This document shows, piece after piece, positions 11,537-22,939 of a stretch of DNA of 29,484 nucleotides (positions within the stretch are counted from its first letter, which is position 1; each line of letters opens with the position of its first letter). Origin of the DNA: Pleurotus ostreatus/Saccharomyces cerevisiae fusant (lineage: Eukaryota; Opisthokonta). The DNA lies in NCBI GenBank assembly GCA_024196135.1, contig JAMQCK010000305.1, forward strand, positions 1-29,484, in the 5' to 3' direction. The position numbers and the translations under genes are program-made. The notes below the pieces were generated by a model, which saw only the letters and a list, made by a program, of their open reading frames with translations, searched no databases and was not told where the DNA came from.

Positions 11537-13065
11537 TCATTCCTCCTCACTTTCCGACCACTCATGGTCTCCCTCCCCAAATGGTGCCTCTGTGTCCTCC
11601 AAAGCAACCACCTTCCGCCCACAAATGATCCGCCTCCTGCTCCTGGACGCCAAAACCTCATGAATTACGCCGCGTACTTCGGCCGACATCTCCTCCTCGT
11701 CAACAAGGTCCATGCATCCCAGCCTCGGCAGAAGCGGCTGGACTCCATCTCGAAGGACCAACGAACGGACAAGTTCGGCAGGAATTGGAGTCATCGTGAT
11801 GTGCAGCTCTTCGAGCGCATCCAGCAGCTCGAAGCACTGGATTAGGCTTGGAGCCCACGTCGGATCCAGTGCGCTTGGCTTCTGATATATTGCCAAGCAG
11901 GTGATGCGAGAGGGTCTGGAGGATCGACGAAGGAAGCTGAGGAGGGCATCGCAGAAGAATGGGAGGGGACCTGTGAGCGACAATGTTTCGACTTGAGGCG
12001 CGACAAGAGCGCGTGACCGCCCGCCCTGCAGTCTATGCCAGAGAGTCGGGGCATGCGAACGACGTCGAACCGCTCGGGATATGCAGCGTGGGGATGGGTA
12101 TAAGTTGACTTGACGGCCAGGCGCTGCAGCGTATCGCTACACCGTCGCAAGAGAGGCAGTATATCTTCAGGGAGGATATCCGAGTAGATATTCAGTGTTA
12201 GACACGTGAGCTGCTCCAGGTGCATCTGGTCAGCTCTTCTGAGGTCCAGAGAACGCACAACAGACACGTCCAAGTCACGAAGGTGCGGCATTTTTATGCA
12301 ATAAAACAGGCTTCGCCGGTTATGCATATGGGGTCGGAGGATGATGCGCAGTCTCTCGAGGTTTGTGGCAATCACAGGCGCAGATAGCGTGGGGAATGTG
12401 TCTGGCAGAAAGTCGCTTGGAAAATAGAGTGTGCGCAAGCGATGAGCGTAGCCGGATGAAAGGACAATGAAATATAGTTCGTATTTGTCACCTCCATGCT
12501 CCAGATCGAGCGGAAGTTCTCTAGAAAGGGGAAGGATGTTTTCCAGGAAGAAACGAAGCTGATGCTCAGATACGAAGACAGCACGGGTCCACAGTTGTGG
12601 ATCGTCCCGAGCCAATCGCCGCCAGAAACTCGACACGCTGGCTATTTTGATAGCCATCGGGAGAGGATTTCGAGGTTTAGGCTGTGACCAGACTGTCGTC
12701 GAGATTATTTCCGAAAGTACCTCAGGCACGAGGCGGCGGATCGGGGAAGCAAGGGCGCGATGAAGATCGACCTGACCAGCGACTTTGGACCGTAGCGCAG
12801 TCAGCGCAGCTATGTCCGCATCGATGCGTTCCAAATGCGCCTCCAAGATAGATCCTTGCGCTCTGATCTCTTTCACTTCCTCGACTGATGGCCGAAAGCC
12901 ATTGCGATGCAGCTCGAGATTCACGATCGCTGTGGCGCGCTCGAGCGCAGCTAAGATGTCCGAAATATCTAGACTCTGATGTTGAGCAGGGGATTATTTG
13001 AGAGGCGGTCACAGAGGCCTACCTAGCTGCGAGTACTGCAACGAAGCGTAAGAGGTTGACGACAT
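11537..13065 (-). CDS. F-box protein with leucine-rich C-terminal region, interrupted by one apparent frameshift
   Basis: Exon 1 is 13065-13023 (MSSTSYASLQYSQL), the intron is 12969-13022 (54 nt, CTCAAC branch) and exon 2 runs to a TGA at 11537. Residues about 15-85 form a predicted coiled coil, followed by the F-box (ASPIRRLVPEVLSEII, from about residue 88) and an aromatic 'VSSFWRRLARDDPQLWT' segment. About 300 residues of irregular leucine-rich sequence follow and the protein ends in an acidic tail (EWSESEEE). F-box proteins join Skp1 in SCF ubiquitin ligases, and the leucine-rich part usually binds the substrate; this family is greatly expanded in mushrooms. Near 12001-12012 the frame breaks. 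Upstream the reading is '..GGHALLSRL', and downstream 'LVAPQVETLSLTGPLPFF' continues in another frame. The spliced length is one base short of a multiple of three. So this is either a real one-base deletion (pseudogene) or a sequencing error. Confidence 0.8.
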
Positions 13066-13921
13066 GAACGTGGAAGACAAAAGGTGTTTGAGCTTGTTTG
13101 CCGAAGCCACGCGGCCACGGGGTCGCCGGCCCGCAACAAAGAGCCGCCGAGGACGGTTTTTATTGCGTATTTGGACCAAATACGACGAAGCGCACTGGAG
13201 AGCATCCATCTCAAACCCAACTCAATCGAAATATCCCTGTGGCTACACTGGCACTATTACTGGACTGGCGCAACAAGCCTCGAATGCAGCTTCGCCATAT
13301 GCGCTGTCTCGTTTACTACCTCCAAGTTTGCGTCGCCTCCAACCCCGCCTCCAGCTCCTTGAAGGCAATGAAGCTGCTGTAACCAGAGTCCATATCAGCG
13401 ACGGGATAGATGGAAAGAGACGGCCGACTTACATTCCTCATCTAAGTGCGCGCCTCCTACCCATCGCGTCTGGTACGACCGTCGGAGGCGCGCCGACGGG
13501 CGCGACGGTCCTAACAACACTCTTCCGCTGGGCAGCTCTGTAGTCGCATCTCCACTGCCGTTCCCATTCTTCTCCTTCCGCTTGTTTTGTTCCTCTCCGC
13601 CGAGCCTTCCCCATGTGATGCATCCGGTACAGCGAGCTTCCTCCCGTTCGCTAAGGCACCTTCCATCCTTCCACGTCCAAGCGCGCTGCTGCACCTTCAT
13701 CCTCGCGCGTGGACACACCCGTCGCCGCCACGCCCCCCGTCCTCGGTGGCTGGTACGCCCTCCCCGCCTCCCATCACCGGGACCGTCGTCAGCTTCGGCT
13801 GAGCCACGACTGGCGCTACGGACGGGCTAGACGCAGTAGCTGGCGGGGAATGAGGGCACGACCTCCGGCCAAGGGAGACACGACATCTCCGAGCTGTCCG
13901 GAGGAAACCAAAGCGCATCCT
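13066..13921. other. Intergenic, no gene supported
   Basis: This is upstream of the F-box gene and downstream (minus strand) of the gene remnant. Open frames exist on both strands, but their composition is Arg/Pro-rich and antisense-like. A GC-rich stretch at 13480-13560 contains short inverted 'ggcgcgcc' words. Nothing further can be assigned. Confidence 0.4.
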
Positions 13922-14428
13922 CTACCGCGCGAGGACACCGCGTCCTCTACCGGGGCGGGGACAGCGCGTCCTCCACCCGCTCAAGGAACAGCGCGTCCTC
14001 CCGCTGCGCAGGAGCAAGCACCCGAGACAGTGACACAGCAGCACGCCGTTGCCGACGCGCAGGTGCGGGGAGATCGTCGTGGTGTTGAGGAACCGGCCAT
14101 CGAGGAACGACTCGCAGACGTTCGTTCTCGGGGCACCGAAGGGGCGCGCAGGCCGTGGGAGGCGCTCTGAATGAGGAAGGTCGCCATTGTCGATGGTAAT
14201 CGCACTCCGCTCGACTGCAGTCGCATCGCAGACGCTATCGAGTAGGTTCCGCTCGACGCCGAGCACCACGCGGTCCAACACCCGTATAAGTTCCCGATGC
14301 CCGGGATCACCACGAGCCTGTCCAGCATGCTGAACGCGACAGCGGCGCGGTGCCGAAGTCGAGGATCGTACGCGCGCACTGATCGCAGACGGTATTCGTC
14401 GCGAGCATGTCTGGATGGATGTCAGCAT
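13922..14428 (-). pseudogene. Gene remnant, downstream part (unidentified)
   Basis: Two overlapping minus-strand frames carry complementary protein-like pieces. One frame has 'AVAFSMLDRLVVIPGIGNLY'. About 15 bases further on, the coding character moves to the next frame with 'VLDRVVLGVERNLLDSV' and then 'FLDGRFLNTTTISPHLRVG'. This switch is what a single-base indel in a once-continuous frame would give. It probably belongs to the same decayed gene as 14836-15562, which lies upstream on the same strand. The product is not recognised. Confidence 0.35.
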
Positions 14429-14835
14429 GTGTTCTAGGGTAGGATAGCAAAAGGCCTGAAATGAACGATGGATAGTGAGAAGGAATGACGAGAACGACGA
14501 GAACGAGATATGCAGACGGCGATGTTAAACATCCAGCATGAGAACCAACAGCACGGACAGACGAACGAACAACATGGTCGAACGAAGAACAGCGAGAGAT
14601 TTGACGAAGATCAAGACCAACTCACCTACGCGCAACGTTATGGTACACCCCTACGCATTGAGGGTGACGGAACAGGCGCTGCCGAAAATGTCCTTCTTGT
14701 CGTCCAACCCGACTCCTCCTTGCCGAGCGCCCCAAGCGCCTCATCGTTGTTCATCCGGGGTGTCTCTTCGCCAGATGCCCCCATCGTTGCGGAGCGCGAC
14801 TGAATTGTCGACCCTCATCGAGAACAGCCCGTCTC

Positions 14836-15562
14836 CTAGTACAAGCCCTTCTTCGTCCGCGCCAGGTCCGTGTAGGTGAGCACCAGTGCATGTGCTGGCT
14901 TGGATGTCTGCGTCGGGAGACGCATGCCGAGCGCGTATCGCTGGAGCTGCACGTCGTTCGCGCCTGAGAGGGCCTTTCCCGTGATGATCACGGCAGAGAT
15001 TAGGGAGGAGGGCAGGAAGAGCAGCGTTGAATGCGAGGTAGAGAGCGCGCAAAACGTGGGGAGGTAACGGTACGGGCTGACCAGGGAGTACACAGTGATG
15101 GCGACGGGCGCGCCCTACAAGGACGTTAGTTCGACTGAAGAACGCAGGAGGTTCACTCTACGCACCTTCTTCTCGGTGACGCGGACTCCATCTAAAGCCG
15201 ATGCTGAACACGTCCTCGGGGCGCAGCTTGACGACGAGTTCGTTGCCGTTGCGCTTGTCCGCGTCCTTCCCCTACTTCACGTCCTTCTTCCACTTCCTAA
15301 GCTTCGCGCGATGCCTCCACTCCGCCGGCTGCATCTCGAACGATGTAAGACGGGCGACCTGCGCCTCATCGATCAAGTACTACACGTCCCAGCCCTCCTG
15401 TGCGCGTTCCACGCAGGAGGTGAGTGCATCGTCGATCGGCGGCTCGAGGGGAGAAGACGCGGTGGACCTTGTGCTGCGCGCCGCGCGAGATTCGACTGGC
15501 AGGATGAAGTTGAGTACGCGAGGCGTGAAAGAAAAGTGGTCGAACACACCCAGCCGCTCCAA
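14836..15562 (-). pseudogene. Gene remnant, core part with intact intron and disabling mutations (unidentified)
   Basis: Read on the minus strand, the frame opens with 'YCSTLERLGVFDHFSFTPRV'. It is then cut by TAG at 15380-15382, continues as 'YLIDEAQVARLTSFEMQPAE' and is cut again by TAG at 15272-15274. It resumes with 'NELVVKLRPEDVFSIGF' and shifts frame near 15193-15197 into 'DGVRVTEKK'. An intron at 15115-15165 (51 nt, GTGCGT donor, CTAAC branch, TAG acceptor) joins this in phase to 'GAPVAITVYSLVSPYRYLP', a hydrophobic stretch and '..LTYTDLARTKKGL', ending at TAG 14836-14838. Protein-like continuity across stops and a functional-looking intron point to a recently decayed gene. Coding-like fragments continue upstream to about 15884. 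I do not recognise the family. Confidence 0.5.
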
Positions 15563-15884
15563 CGTAGAGCAGTACGTCGCGTAAGGAGAACGCGAGCTTG
15601 ACGGGCCGTCGGGATGTACACGTCCTCGGCGCGGACAGCGCGTACACTGGCGCGCTGGTCAGTCTCGCAATTGAATGGCAGAGCCTGGTGACGCACTGGT
15701 TGAGCAGAGGATGCGCAAAGAGTCCTGTCCGCGCACTATAGCATGTCCCAGGACAGGCTCGCGCTGGGCCGACGAAGTTCGCGATCGGCAAGCAGGCGTT
15801 TTGGGATGGATTTTGGGAGGGACACGCTGGGACGCGTTCGCGCAAGTCGAGACGGTGCATGCGTACAATGCATCGCTTGGGCAT

Positions 15885-16496
15885 AACTGAGCTCGTCGGG
15901 AGTCGGAGACACTAGGGTCCTAGGATTTCGCGACGAGGGATTGAGACAAGTTGGGTTTATTCAAGGGGAGGGAATATGCATGATGATCTGAATGTCCAAG
16001 AGATGGGATGAGGGCACGCGCTGCCGGTCATGACGACGGACATGGTGGTGCGCGGAAAGGTGATGGGAATAGTGATCACTATTTGTTCGTATTTAGCCGC
16101 GGCCCTTTTTCGTCAATTTCTGTCCTCCTTCCAAACACCCACTGGACACCACTGCGTGCTCACTGGCGAATACGCGGTAGACTTCGAGAGAAGTTGATTC
16201 CCGTTGACGATGTAGCTAGCGTGCTGAAGCGCCTACACTACAGTACAATCTCGTATTAACACTGCCACGAATGCGAGTGCTTCTTGAAGTTCTTCGGATT
16301 CGATAAGGTCGTGGCCGTGTCCGTGACATGTCTAGACTCCAGCGCCATTCTGCGGCGCAATGAAATCACCGAAGGCGTGCGGAAGTCACCTGTTGACGTC
16401 GATAACTGCTGTTTGCCATCGACATCGACGACCACAGCCAGCAAGTTCAAGGCGCACGGTTGCTCTTCGCCATCGTCCTCTGCTATCTCAGCGACC
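15885..16496. other. Upstream region of the NLR-like gene
   Basis: No coding frame is supported. The interval lies between the minus-strand gene remnant and the plus-strand NLR-like gene, so it is the probable promoter and 5' UTR of the latter. An AT-rich word (tatttgttcgtattta) lies at about 16080-16095. An in-frame ATG at 16360 gives an alternative, intronless start for the NLR-like protein; its Arg/His/Pro-rich leader does not look like protein sequence. Confidence 0.4.
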
Positions 16497-19400
16497 ATGC
16501 CTTGCTTTCCCGGTAGCCCCGAGCTATCTTACACAAATCCGCCCGAAGTTACAGGTGCTGCATTCGCTGCCTCTCCGGTCTGCAGCATTGACAACATCGC
16601 CAACAGCAGATCCAGCGCCTCCTGATTCACTGACCTCATTATGGAAGGACGCTGTCGCGAGATACGAGAAGGCCACGGGCTCTTCGCTCTCTGCTCGACC
16701 CACGCAGTCGTTCGACTCAGCAGACGCGATCGTCGATTACATCAAGCAGCACGAGGAACGCTTCACAAAGTTCCGCAAGGACGGTAGCCTCAGCATGCTC
16801 CATCGCTTTGGACCTCTCGCTGCCATCCTCAGGACGCTCTGTACGACGGCGGGGGAAGGAGCCGGAGTGGTGCGTATGCGCGTCTCGGTGATCGCGACTC
16901 AGATCTAACGCATTCACAGGCCATCCCGTACGGCAAAGCGATTTTTGCCGGAGTGAGTGAGCTCTTGAAGGTGCGTGAGAACTACTGTTGATCCTGCACG
17001 TACTTACCGACGAGAAGGCGGCCGTGGCTGTCCACGAGGAGTACGAGGCGGTCAGCTCGGTGTTCGACACCATGGAGAGCCACCTGCGCATCATGCAGCC
17101 CATAGCGCCGACCGATATCGATCATGCTCTGCGCGAACCATCCGTGAAGCTGCTCGCGCAGATACTTGTCGTGCTCGGCATGGTGAGGCAGCTACAAAAG
17201 GAGAAACGGATAGGTAAGTACGGCTCGACGCTGAGGCCCTGATGCTGACCGCTTGATCATCGACAGTGACGTGGTTGAAGAAGCTCGGACGATCTAAGGA
17301 GCTGTCCTCGGCCTTCGAAGACCTTCGCAGGCTCGCAACGGGCCACCACCAAGCAGTATCCGCCGTGACGCTGTATACGGCGCAGCAGACGATGGGAATG
17401 CTGACGAAAAGCGTTGCTTGTGAGTCGGCTCGAGGGTTCATCTATCACTACCACTACGCTGTCGCTGACCATGGCGCAGGGGATGAGCAGGAACTCGACG
17501 TAACCCGCAAGTGCCTCGCGGAGATCGCGGAAACCGCACGAAACACCTATGGTACGCTTGTTGAGAGTGCCGATCACGCTCGACTGAACGACCCTTAGAC
17601 CTCATTCGTCGAATCCCCGATACGACCCGAGACGAGATTGCCGCAGACCGGACGATCCTCGACAGCATCCAGAGTACTCTTCTCAACATGGGCGCCGACT
17701 CGGCAAGAGCCCGCAGTAAGTTCGCGTAATCTGCGGAGAGAAGCGATCCTGACGAGGACTGCTCGTAGGGACTTCTGACATCGACAAGATCTTCGGTTGG
17801 CTGCAGTACCCCGATTATTCTGCCAAGATGAACGACCTACTTTACGATCGTGCGAACTCGACTGGACTTTGGCTCATTGACGGTCAAGCCTTCGCGTCTC
17901 TGAAGTCCGGCGACAGAAGATCTCTTTGGATGTATGGACCAGGTGAGCTTACCTCGCTAGTTGTCCTCCTGGTCGTCGTCCTGAGCGCGGGATCCAGCTG
18001 GCTGCGGGAAAAGCACTCTGATGTAAGTTTCCCTCCATTTTTTTTCTGTCGTGGTCCCTCAGGCGTTTCTGTCCAGCGCCACGGCGGTGCGCGACTTGCA
18101 GGCCTCCTGCGCCTCAGCCGACCAGGGAGCGTTGACCATCATGCATTTCTTCGACACGACACGAGGCTCGCTCCCCCGAAACCTGCGCGCTCTTTTGTCC
18201 TCGTATCTCTGTCAACTCGCGCATCATCTAGAGGGCTCTCTCGCGCCGCTCTTGAACCTCTGGAAGGAGCATATGTCCGGGCATACACAGCCGTCGATAG
18301 AGACCATGCAGCGTCACCTCCGGCAGGCCCTCGAGACGGCTCCCTCGCGCGTCTTCCTGGTAGTAGATGCGCTGGACGAGGCTGACGACCGAGATATCAT
18401 ACCGTTCCTCATGAGTCTTTTGGATCTGCCCAACGTCTCCCTTCTCCTTTCAAGTCGCAGTGAACTTCTCGGTCGCGAGTACCTGGAAAGGCTATGCGAT
18501 GCGCCTCTCTCTGTGAATGACTACGTCGTTTCCCGTGACATCGAGAGACTGCTGGACCAGGCTTTCGCACCAAGTGGAGCTCTTTCCAGAGTTGTGGATG
18601 CTGGGACTGCTCGGCAGGCGCTCAGTACAGGCGCGGATGGAAAGTAAGTCTACCTTATAGTGCGTCGTATCAACTATAACTAATTATATCCTCAAAGTTT
18701 CCGCTGGCTCGTACTACAGATCAAGGAGATCTCTCGTATCTCCGGTATTCCTATCAAGGTTCGCCAGCGTCTAAAGTCCCTTCCCAAAACACTATCGGAG
18801 CACTACGAGAGATGCCTAGAGTTGATTGATGAGGACAACCGGGCCGACGTCCACCGGCTACTCATATGGCTAATCTTTTCGCGGGACTCGCTTTCTAAGC
18901 TCGATTTTGCGCAGTTGCTGGCCTTCCACCACGCCGACGATGCACTTGTCTACGACGCGTCTCTCGTCCCAACATCCATGAACGACGTGATGCTTCTGAT
19001 CGGTACCACGTTCATATCTCCCGACGGTCATGACGGCTCCGAGGTCTGCATAGCTCATGCGTCCGTCAAGGATTATCTTCTCGCCCTACCTCCTAGCTCG
19101 TCCTTTCACATCGACAGCCATCTCGCGCACCTGACAATAGTCAAGATGTGCCTCGCCTACATTGTGTCCGACGTAACCGCGACATTACCCTTATCTCTTC
19201 TGCAATATAATCGTACCGAATGGGAGCAGACTATTCCCTTTCTGGTCTGGGAATGGATGTATCATGCGCCTATGTTGGACCTTTCTCGCTACTCTGCGCT
19301 TGAGCAGGACATCATCTGCGCCGTCGATCAAAGCAGCATCATGTCCGACAAGTGCGATATAGCCAATTTCTTTCTGTCAATCGCTGCTGGCCTTGGCCAG

Positions 19401-21260
19401 ATGTGGCTGATGCGATTGTTCATCGAGAGACTTGGCGCAGATATCGACTCGCTCCATCCAACATACATCCCACCCATTCATCGGGCAATACAGGAAGGCC
19501 ATCACGAAGCTACGCGACTATTGATTGAAAAGGGCGCCGATATTACCATCACGGATAAATTTTCGAGGACCCCGCTGCACATAGCTGCCGGTCTGAATAG
19601 CATCGTGGTACCCACGATCGGCATGGCCGTGATCATACAAAAGGACTGCGAGGCTGAGACCGATACTCAGCATGCTGTGGATCCTGCCAGCCAGCTTCGC
19701 ATCGTCCAAAGTGTCCTGGAGACAGGCATCGATATCAACGTTTGCATGGACGATGGCTCAACCCCACTTCACTGTGCTGTGGAAGCGGAGAACCCGGATG
19801 TCATTCGCGAGCTCATTAATCGCGGGGCAGACTTGAATGCCCGGGAAGAATGTGGTTGCACTCCCCTCCATCTGGCCGTAACACGCCAGTTGCCTCTCGC
19901 AACGCAGCTACTGCTTGATGCGGGTTCGAACCCGAATTCCGGCGATTACGATGACGATACACCTCTTCACACCGCCATGGCAGGAGGTGACATCGAGATT
20001 GTCCGAATGCTTCTTGCAGCGGGAGCCAACGTCAACGCTCGAAGACCTGACGGAGAGACTCCGTGTCACGATGCCGCGAGAATGGGACATGGAGAGGCTG
20101 TCCGTCTGCTCATCGAACACGGCGTCGATCCCAATTCTCAAGACGACCGCGGAAAGTCCCTGCTGCATACGGCGGTCAGTAAAGGAAAGGAAGCTGTAGT
20201 ACACGTACTGCTGCACGCAGGTGCCAGTGCGGATGCGCATGATTACGAGGGCTGGACTCCTCTACGATCCGCTATAGGTGCATCATCATGGCAGTTCGGG
20301 CTGTGGCAACGGGAACACTGCGCTGAACAATGCCGTATCCTCCAGACCATTCTGGGAGATGGGGGTACGGTGATCGCACCTAGCGACCCTCCAGGAGTGA
20401 CGGAATACTGCGCTGAACAAAGGCGTATCTTCCGGACCATTCTGGAATTTGGGGGTACGGTGATCGCACCTAGCGACCCCCCAGGAGTGACATCGTTGCA
20501 CGTAGCTGTGATGTTTAACTGCCAGGAGCTCGCCCTTGTCATCCTAGATATAGATCCCACCCAAGTCTATGCTCGCGACGCGCAGGATTGGACCCCACTG
20601 CATCTGGCAGCTTTTGTTGGCAGCCACGAGCTTGCATCTATCCTTCTGAACGCTGGCGCGGAGGTAGACGCTCGCCCGGATTGTGGGGAAACGCCACTAT
20701 GCCTTTCGGTAGAATCACACAACCTGCAACTCGCTCAGCTGCTGCTCTCTCGAGGCGCTAACGTCAATGCTTCTACGCAAGACGGCAGCACACCATTGCA
20801 TATGGCCCTTAATGTGAGCAGGCGCAGCGAGATTGTCCAAGTTCTTCTGGAGGCGGGCGCGGACATGGAGACGCGAACCACAGCCGGTTGGACACCTCTT
20901 TGCATCGCTGCACGCAATTCCTGCGTCCACGCCATGCGCCTGCTCCTGGATAGAGGGGCAGACATCGAGGCTTGTGGAGCGCACGGCTGGACGCCGCTAC
21001 ACATCGCGGCCCACTACGGAAACGCGATCGCCGTCCAGCTGCTTCTCTGGCATGGCGCGGATGTGAACGCACGCTTGTCCGGAGGTGAAACACCACTCGA
21101 CGTCATCGGGACTGATCCCCAAACTCTTCTTGATCCCGACGACTGCGAGGACATCCGACAGATGCTGTTGGCAGCCGGTGCAGTAGGATCAGCCGCCGCG
21201 CGGGTGGGATGCAGAGGCGAGAGCGATCGGCTGGCGCGAAGGAGGAGCTGCCGGTGGTAG
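16497..21260 (+). CDS. NLR-like STAND receptor: Goodbye-like domain, NACHT NTPase, ~15 ankyrin repeats (1,405 aa)
   Basis: Exons: 16497-16512, 16586-16869, 16920-16970, 17018-17213, 17267-17419, 17480-17551, 17599-17715, 17769-17942, 17998-18022, 18077-18643 and 18698-21260; total 4,218 nt with all phases matching. Residues about 10-300 are helical, with the Goodbye-type opening (LWKDAVARYEKATG) and 'IPYGKAIFAGVSELLK'. A linker (IFGWLQYPDY) leads to the NACHT module: Walker A GPAGCGKST (353-361, Lys359), Walker B VFLVVDALDE (455-464) and a sensor-like SSRSE. A winged-helix-like part (LKSLPKTLSEHYERC) comes next, then ankyrin repeats from about 800 to 1385 with TPLHxAA cores. Such proteins are fungal counterparts of NLR immune receptors; they switch oligomeric state on nucleotide exchange after ligand binding and act in non-self recognition or programmed cell death. 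No separate effector enzyme domain is seen. The first short exon and its GTAGCC donor are the weakest part of the model. Confidence 0.88.
20313..20492 (+). repeat. 90-bp in-frame tandem duplication inside an ankyrin repeat
   Basis: Two adjacent 90-nt units (20313-20402 and 20403-20492) differ at about 10 positions by my count. Each encodes 30 residues of the form E-H/Y-CAEQ..I..TIL..GGTVIAPSDPPGVT. The flanking ankyrin repeats have the usual spacing, so the duplicated block lengthens one repeat rather than adding a normal 33-residue one. The 3' halves of the two units are almost identical, suggesting recent origin or gene conversion. Confidence 0.9.
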
Positions 21261-21663
21261 GGAAGGATAATCAATTGCAAACCGTCAAGGGCGGAGGGGG
21301 AGATATGGGAGGGAAGTGCTTGGGGAGCGGAAAGGTATCGGCTGATCCAGACGCCGCGATGACACTGGATTTGCAGTGGGCGAGGCTCATGCAAGCAGCG
21401 TAGCAATGTGAAGCGACGGAGGAAAAGACACCAAAGATCTTGAAGATACGATTGACTTGTATGTACGATACAACGAACCTGCCCGCTGATGACCGAAAAC
21501 GAGCGTGAACCGAGAAGCGGACATTCCAACTCTCGTTGGCCAACGACGGCTTGATCGCATACCTGCAAGAGATGGTGAGCATCCGCGACAAATACATGGG
21601 TACCGTTGTGGCGGAGGGCAGCGCTCACCGGTCATTGAGAGCAATATGACGCTCGAGCTCGAA
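21261..21663. other. Downstream flank of the NLR-like gene
   Basis: About 400 bp following the NLR stop codon. Minus-strand frames here have some coding flavour (21271-21597) but no start, domain or splice support. It probably contains the NLR 3' UTR and the end of the convergent remnant on the minus strand. Confidence 0.35.
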
Positions 21664-21893
21664 TCATCTCGTACACCGAGCCGAACTTTGCAGTCTCCCC
21701 CACTCCCGCAGCCACACGCGCTCCACGAGCTCGGCCACCGTCGGAGGCTCCAGGTGCTTGCTCCTCATCTCACCTCGATAGTCCTGGACCCATCTCACTG
21801 CCGCAGCCCTTGAATGACACCCGACGACGACTACCGAACCGTCCGAATCGCCCCGCGCGTCACCGAGAATACGGCTCGAAATGGGGAAGTCAC
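21664..21893 (-). pseudogene. Coding-like exon of an unidentified minus-strand gene
   Basis: After a good acceptor (TGCCCAG ending at 21894), a frame of about 76 residues opens with DFPISSRILGD and continues through 'SVVVVGCHSRAAAVRWVQDY' and 'PPTVAELVERVWLREWGRLQ' to a TGA at 21664-21666. A consensus GTATGT donor lies about 80 nt upstream. The composition (Trp, Val, Glu, ordered hydrophobic pattern) is convincing for real protein. It may be the last exon of the gene whose upstream parts are seen broken at 22.2-23.2 kb. The family is not recognised. Confidence 0.4.
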
Positions 21894-22215
21894 CTGGGCA
21901 GACAGCATATCAACGGCGAGGTAGCCGGCGAGGCAGGTGAAGACTAACATTGGGATGACGAGGAAGGACATACATAAGGCTGGCGGATAAAAAATGGCCG
22001 ACGACAAAGAACGCGTCCGCGCAAGTATTCGTCGGTGTAGTGCGCCGCTCTACGAGGGAACCGGTGGGCGCTTTGGCAGCGGGGGTTTAAACAGACGAGA
22101 ATTAAAGAACAGGATCAGCGATTGAAGGTCTCGCGAGCCTCGACCGCCATCTTGTTGCACTGCGAACATGGTAAGTCTTTTGCTTCGTCTCTGACCAATA
22201 GATTGAATTACCTGA

Positions 22216-22524
22216 TTATACGCACGGCCATTGTGACACATCCACCGCGCTACAATATATCCGCGCGCCGCTAGACATCTTGCTCAAACGCCCTCGCAAG
22301 TTCGCGATAGCCAAGCAGCGCGCTTGCCCAATATGATGGTCGTCATCAGCGATGATGCGAGCGAGCTCAAGTGTATACTGGTGCTCGCCCCAAGAGGCAG
22401 CACGCTCCCCTTCGTGCGAGATCAACTTGCCTTCTCGCAGTCCCGTAACAGAGCCAATGATGGCGCCCGATCGCGCAGCGCTTCCGCCGGGGAAGCCCGA
22501 TTGTTTTCTGTACTTTCGCCGCAC
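22216..22524 (-). pseudogene. Coding-like open stretch, part of an unidentified decayed gene
   Basis: The frame has no natural ATG; it begins internally with 'RRKYRKQSGFPGGSAARSG' and runs through 'LISHEGERAASWGEHQYTLE' and 'LARIIADDDHHIGQ' to a stop at 22216. Charged and hydrophobic residues alternate as in a folded protein. It is in the same orientation as the exon-like segment at 21664-21893 and could be an internal exon. No domain is recognised. Confidence 0.35.
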
Positions 22525-22939
22525 CGCGTCGAAGGTACTGGATATGCCGAGCGCAGGTGCTATCGAGTGCCTTGGTAGCTTGACGTGCGCGCAGGGGAGG
22601 CGAATCCGACGGCGTCGACCAGATCTCGAAGGGTGTAGGCGAGGTTGGGCAGGCTAGCGACGGCTCCGAGGTCATGTCTTGAACAATGCAGCGCATGATA
22701 TTGGAAGGCACGCAAAGGTCCAGACTACAACAGGAATTCGTCGAAGGTACGCGTCGCGCTGAGAGATGTGACGGGCTCAACGGGCATGATTTGCGGCCTA
22801 TAGTGTGCGAGTCGGCACGCAATGAGGGCGCGCATCTTGTCGCGAAGAGAGCGCACGCACGCGAGGGTGCAATGGATGGATTGCGGTCGTGAGCTGTCCC
22901 TTCCCAGACGTTCTCGCGGGAGTGCGAGCACCGACCGGG

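Noticed and set aside
13709..14170. 153-residue plus-strand Pro/Arg/Thr-rich frame
   Set aside because: The opposite strand carries the more protein-like remnant sequence. This frame has no motif and a GC-driven composition.
16360..16496. Upstream ATG at 16360 as the NLR start
   Set aside because: It is in frame, but the 56-residue leader before the next candidate reads as Arg/His/Pro-rich non-protein sequence. The short first exon at 16497 gives a more natural N-terminus, although its donor is weak.
8082..21260. Functional cluster of pseudokinase, F-box and NLR genes
   Set aside because: The genes are on different strands, separated by remnants, and fungal genes are transcribed singly. Proximity alone does not support a shared system.
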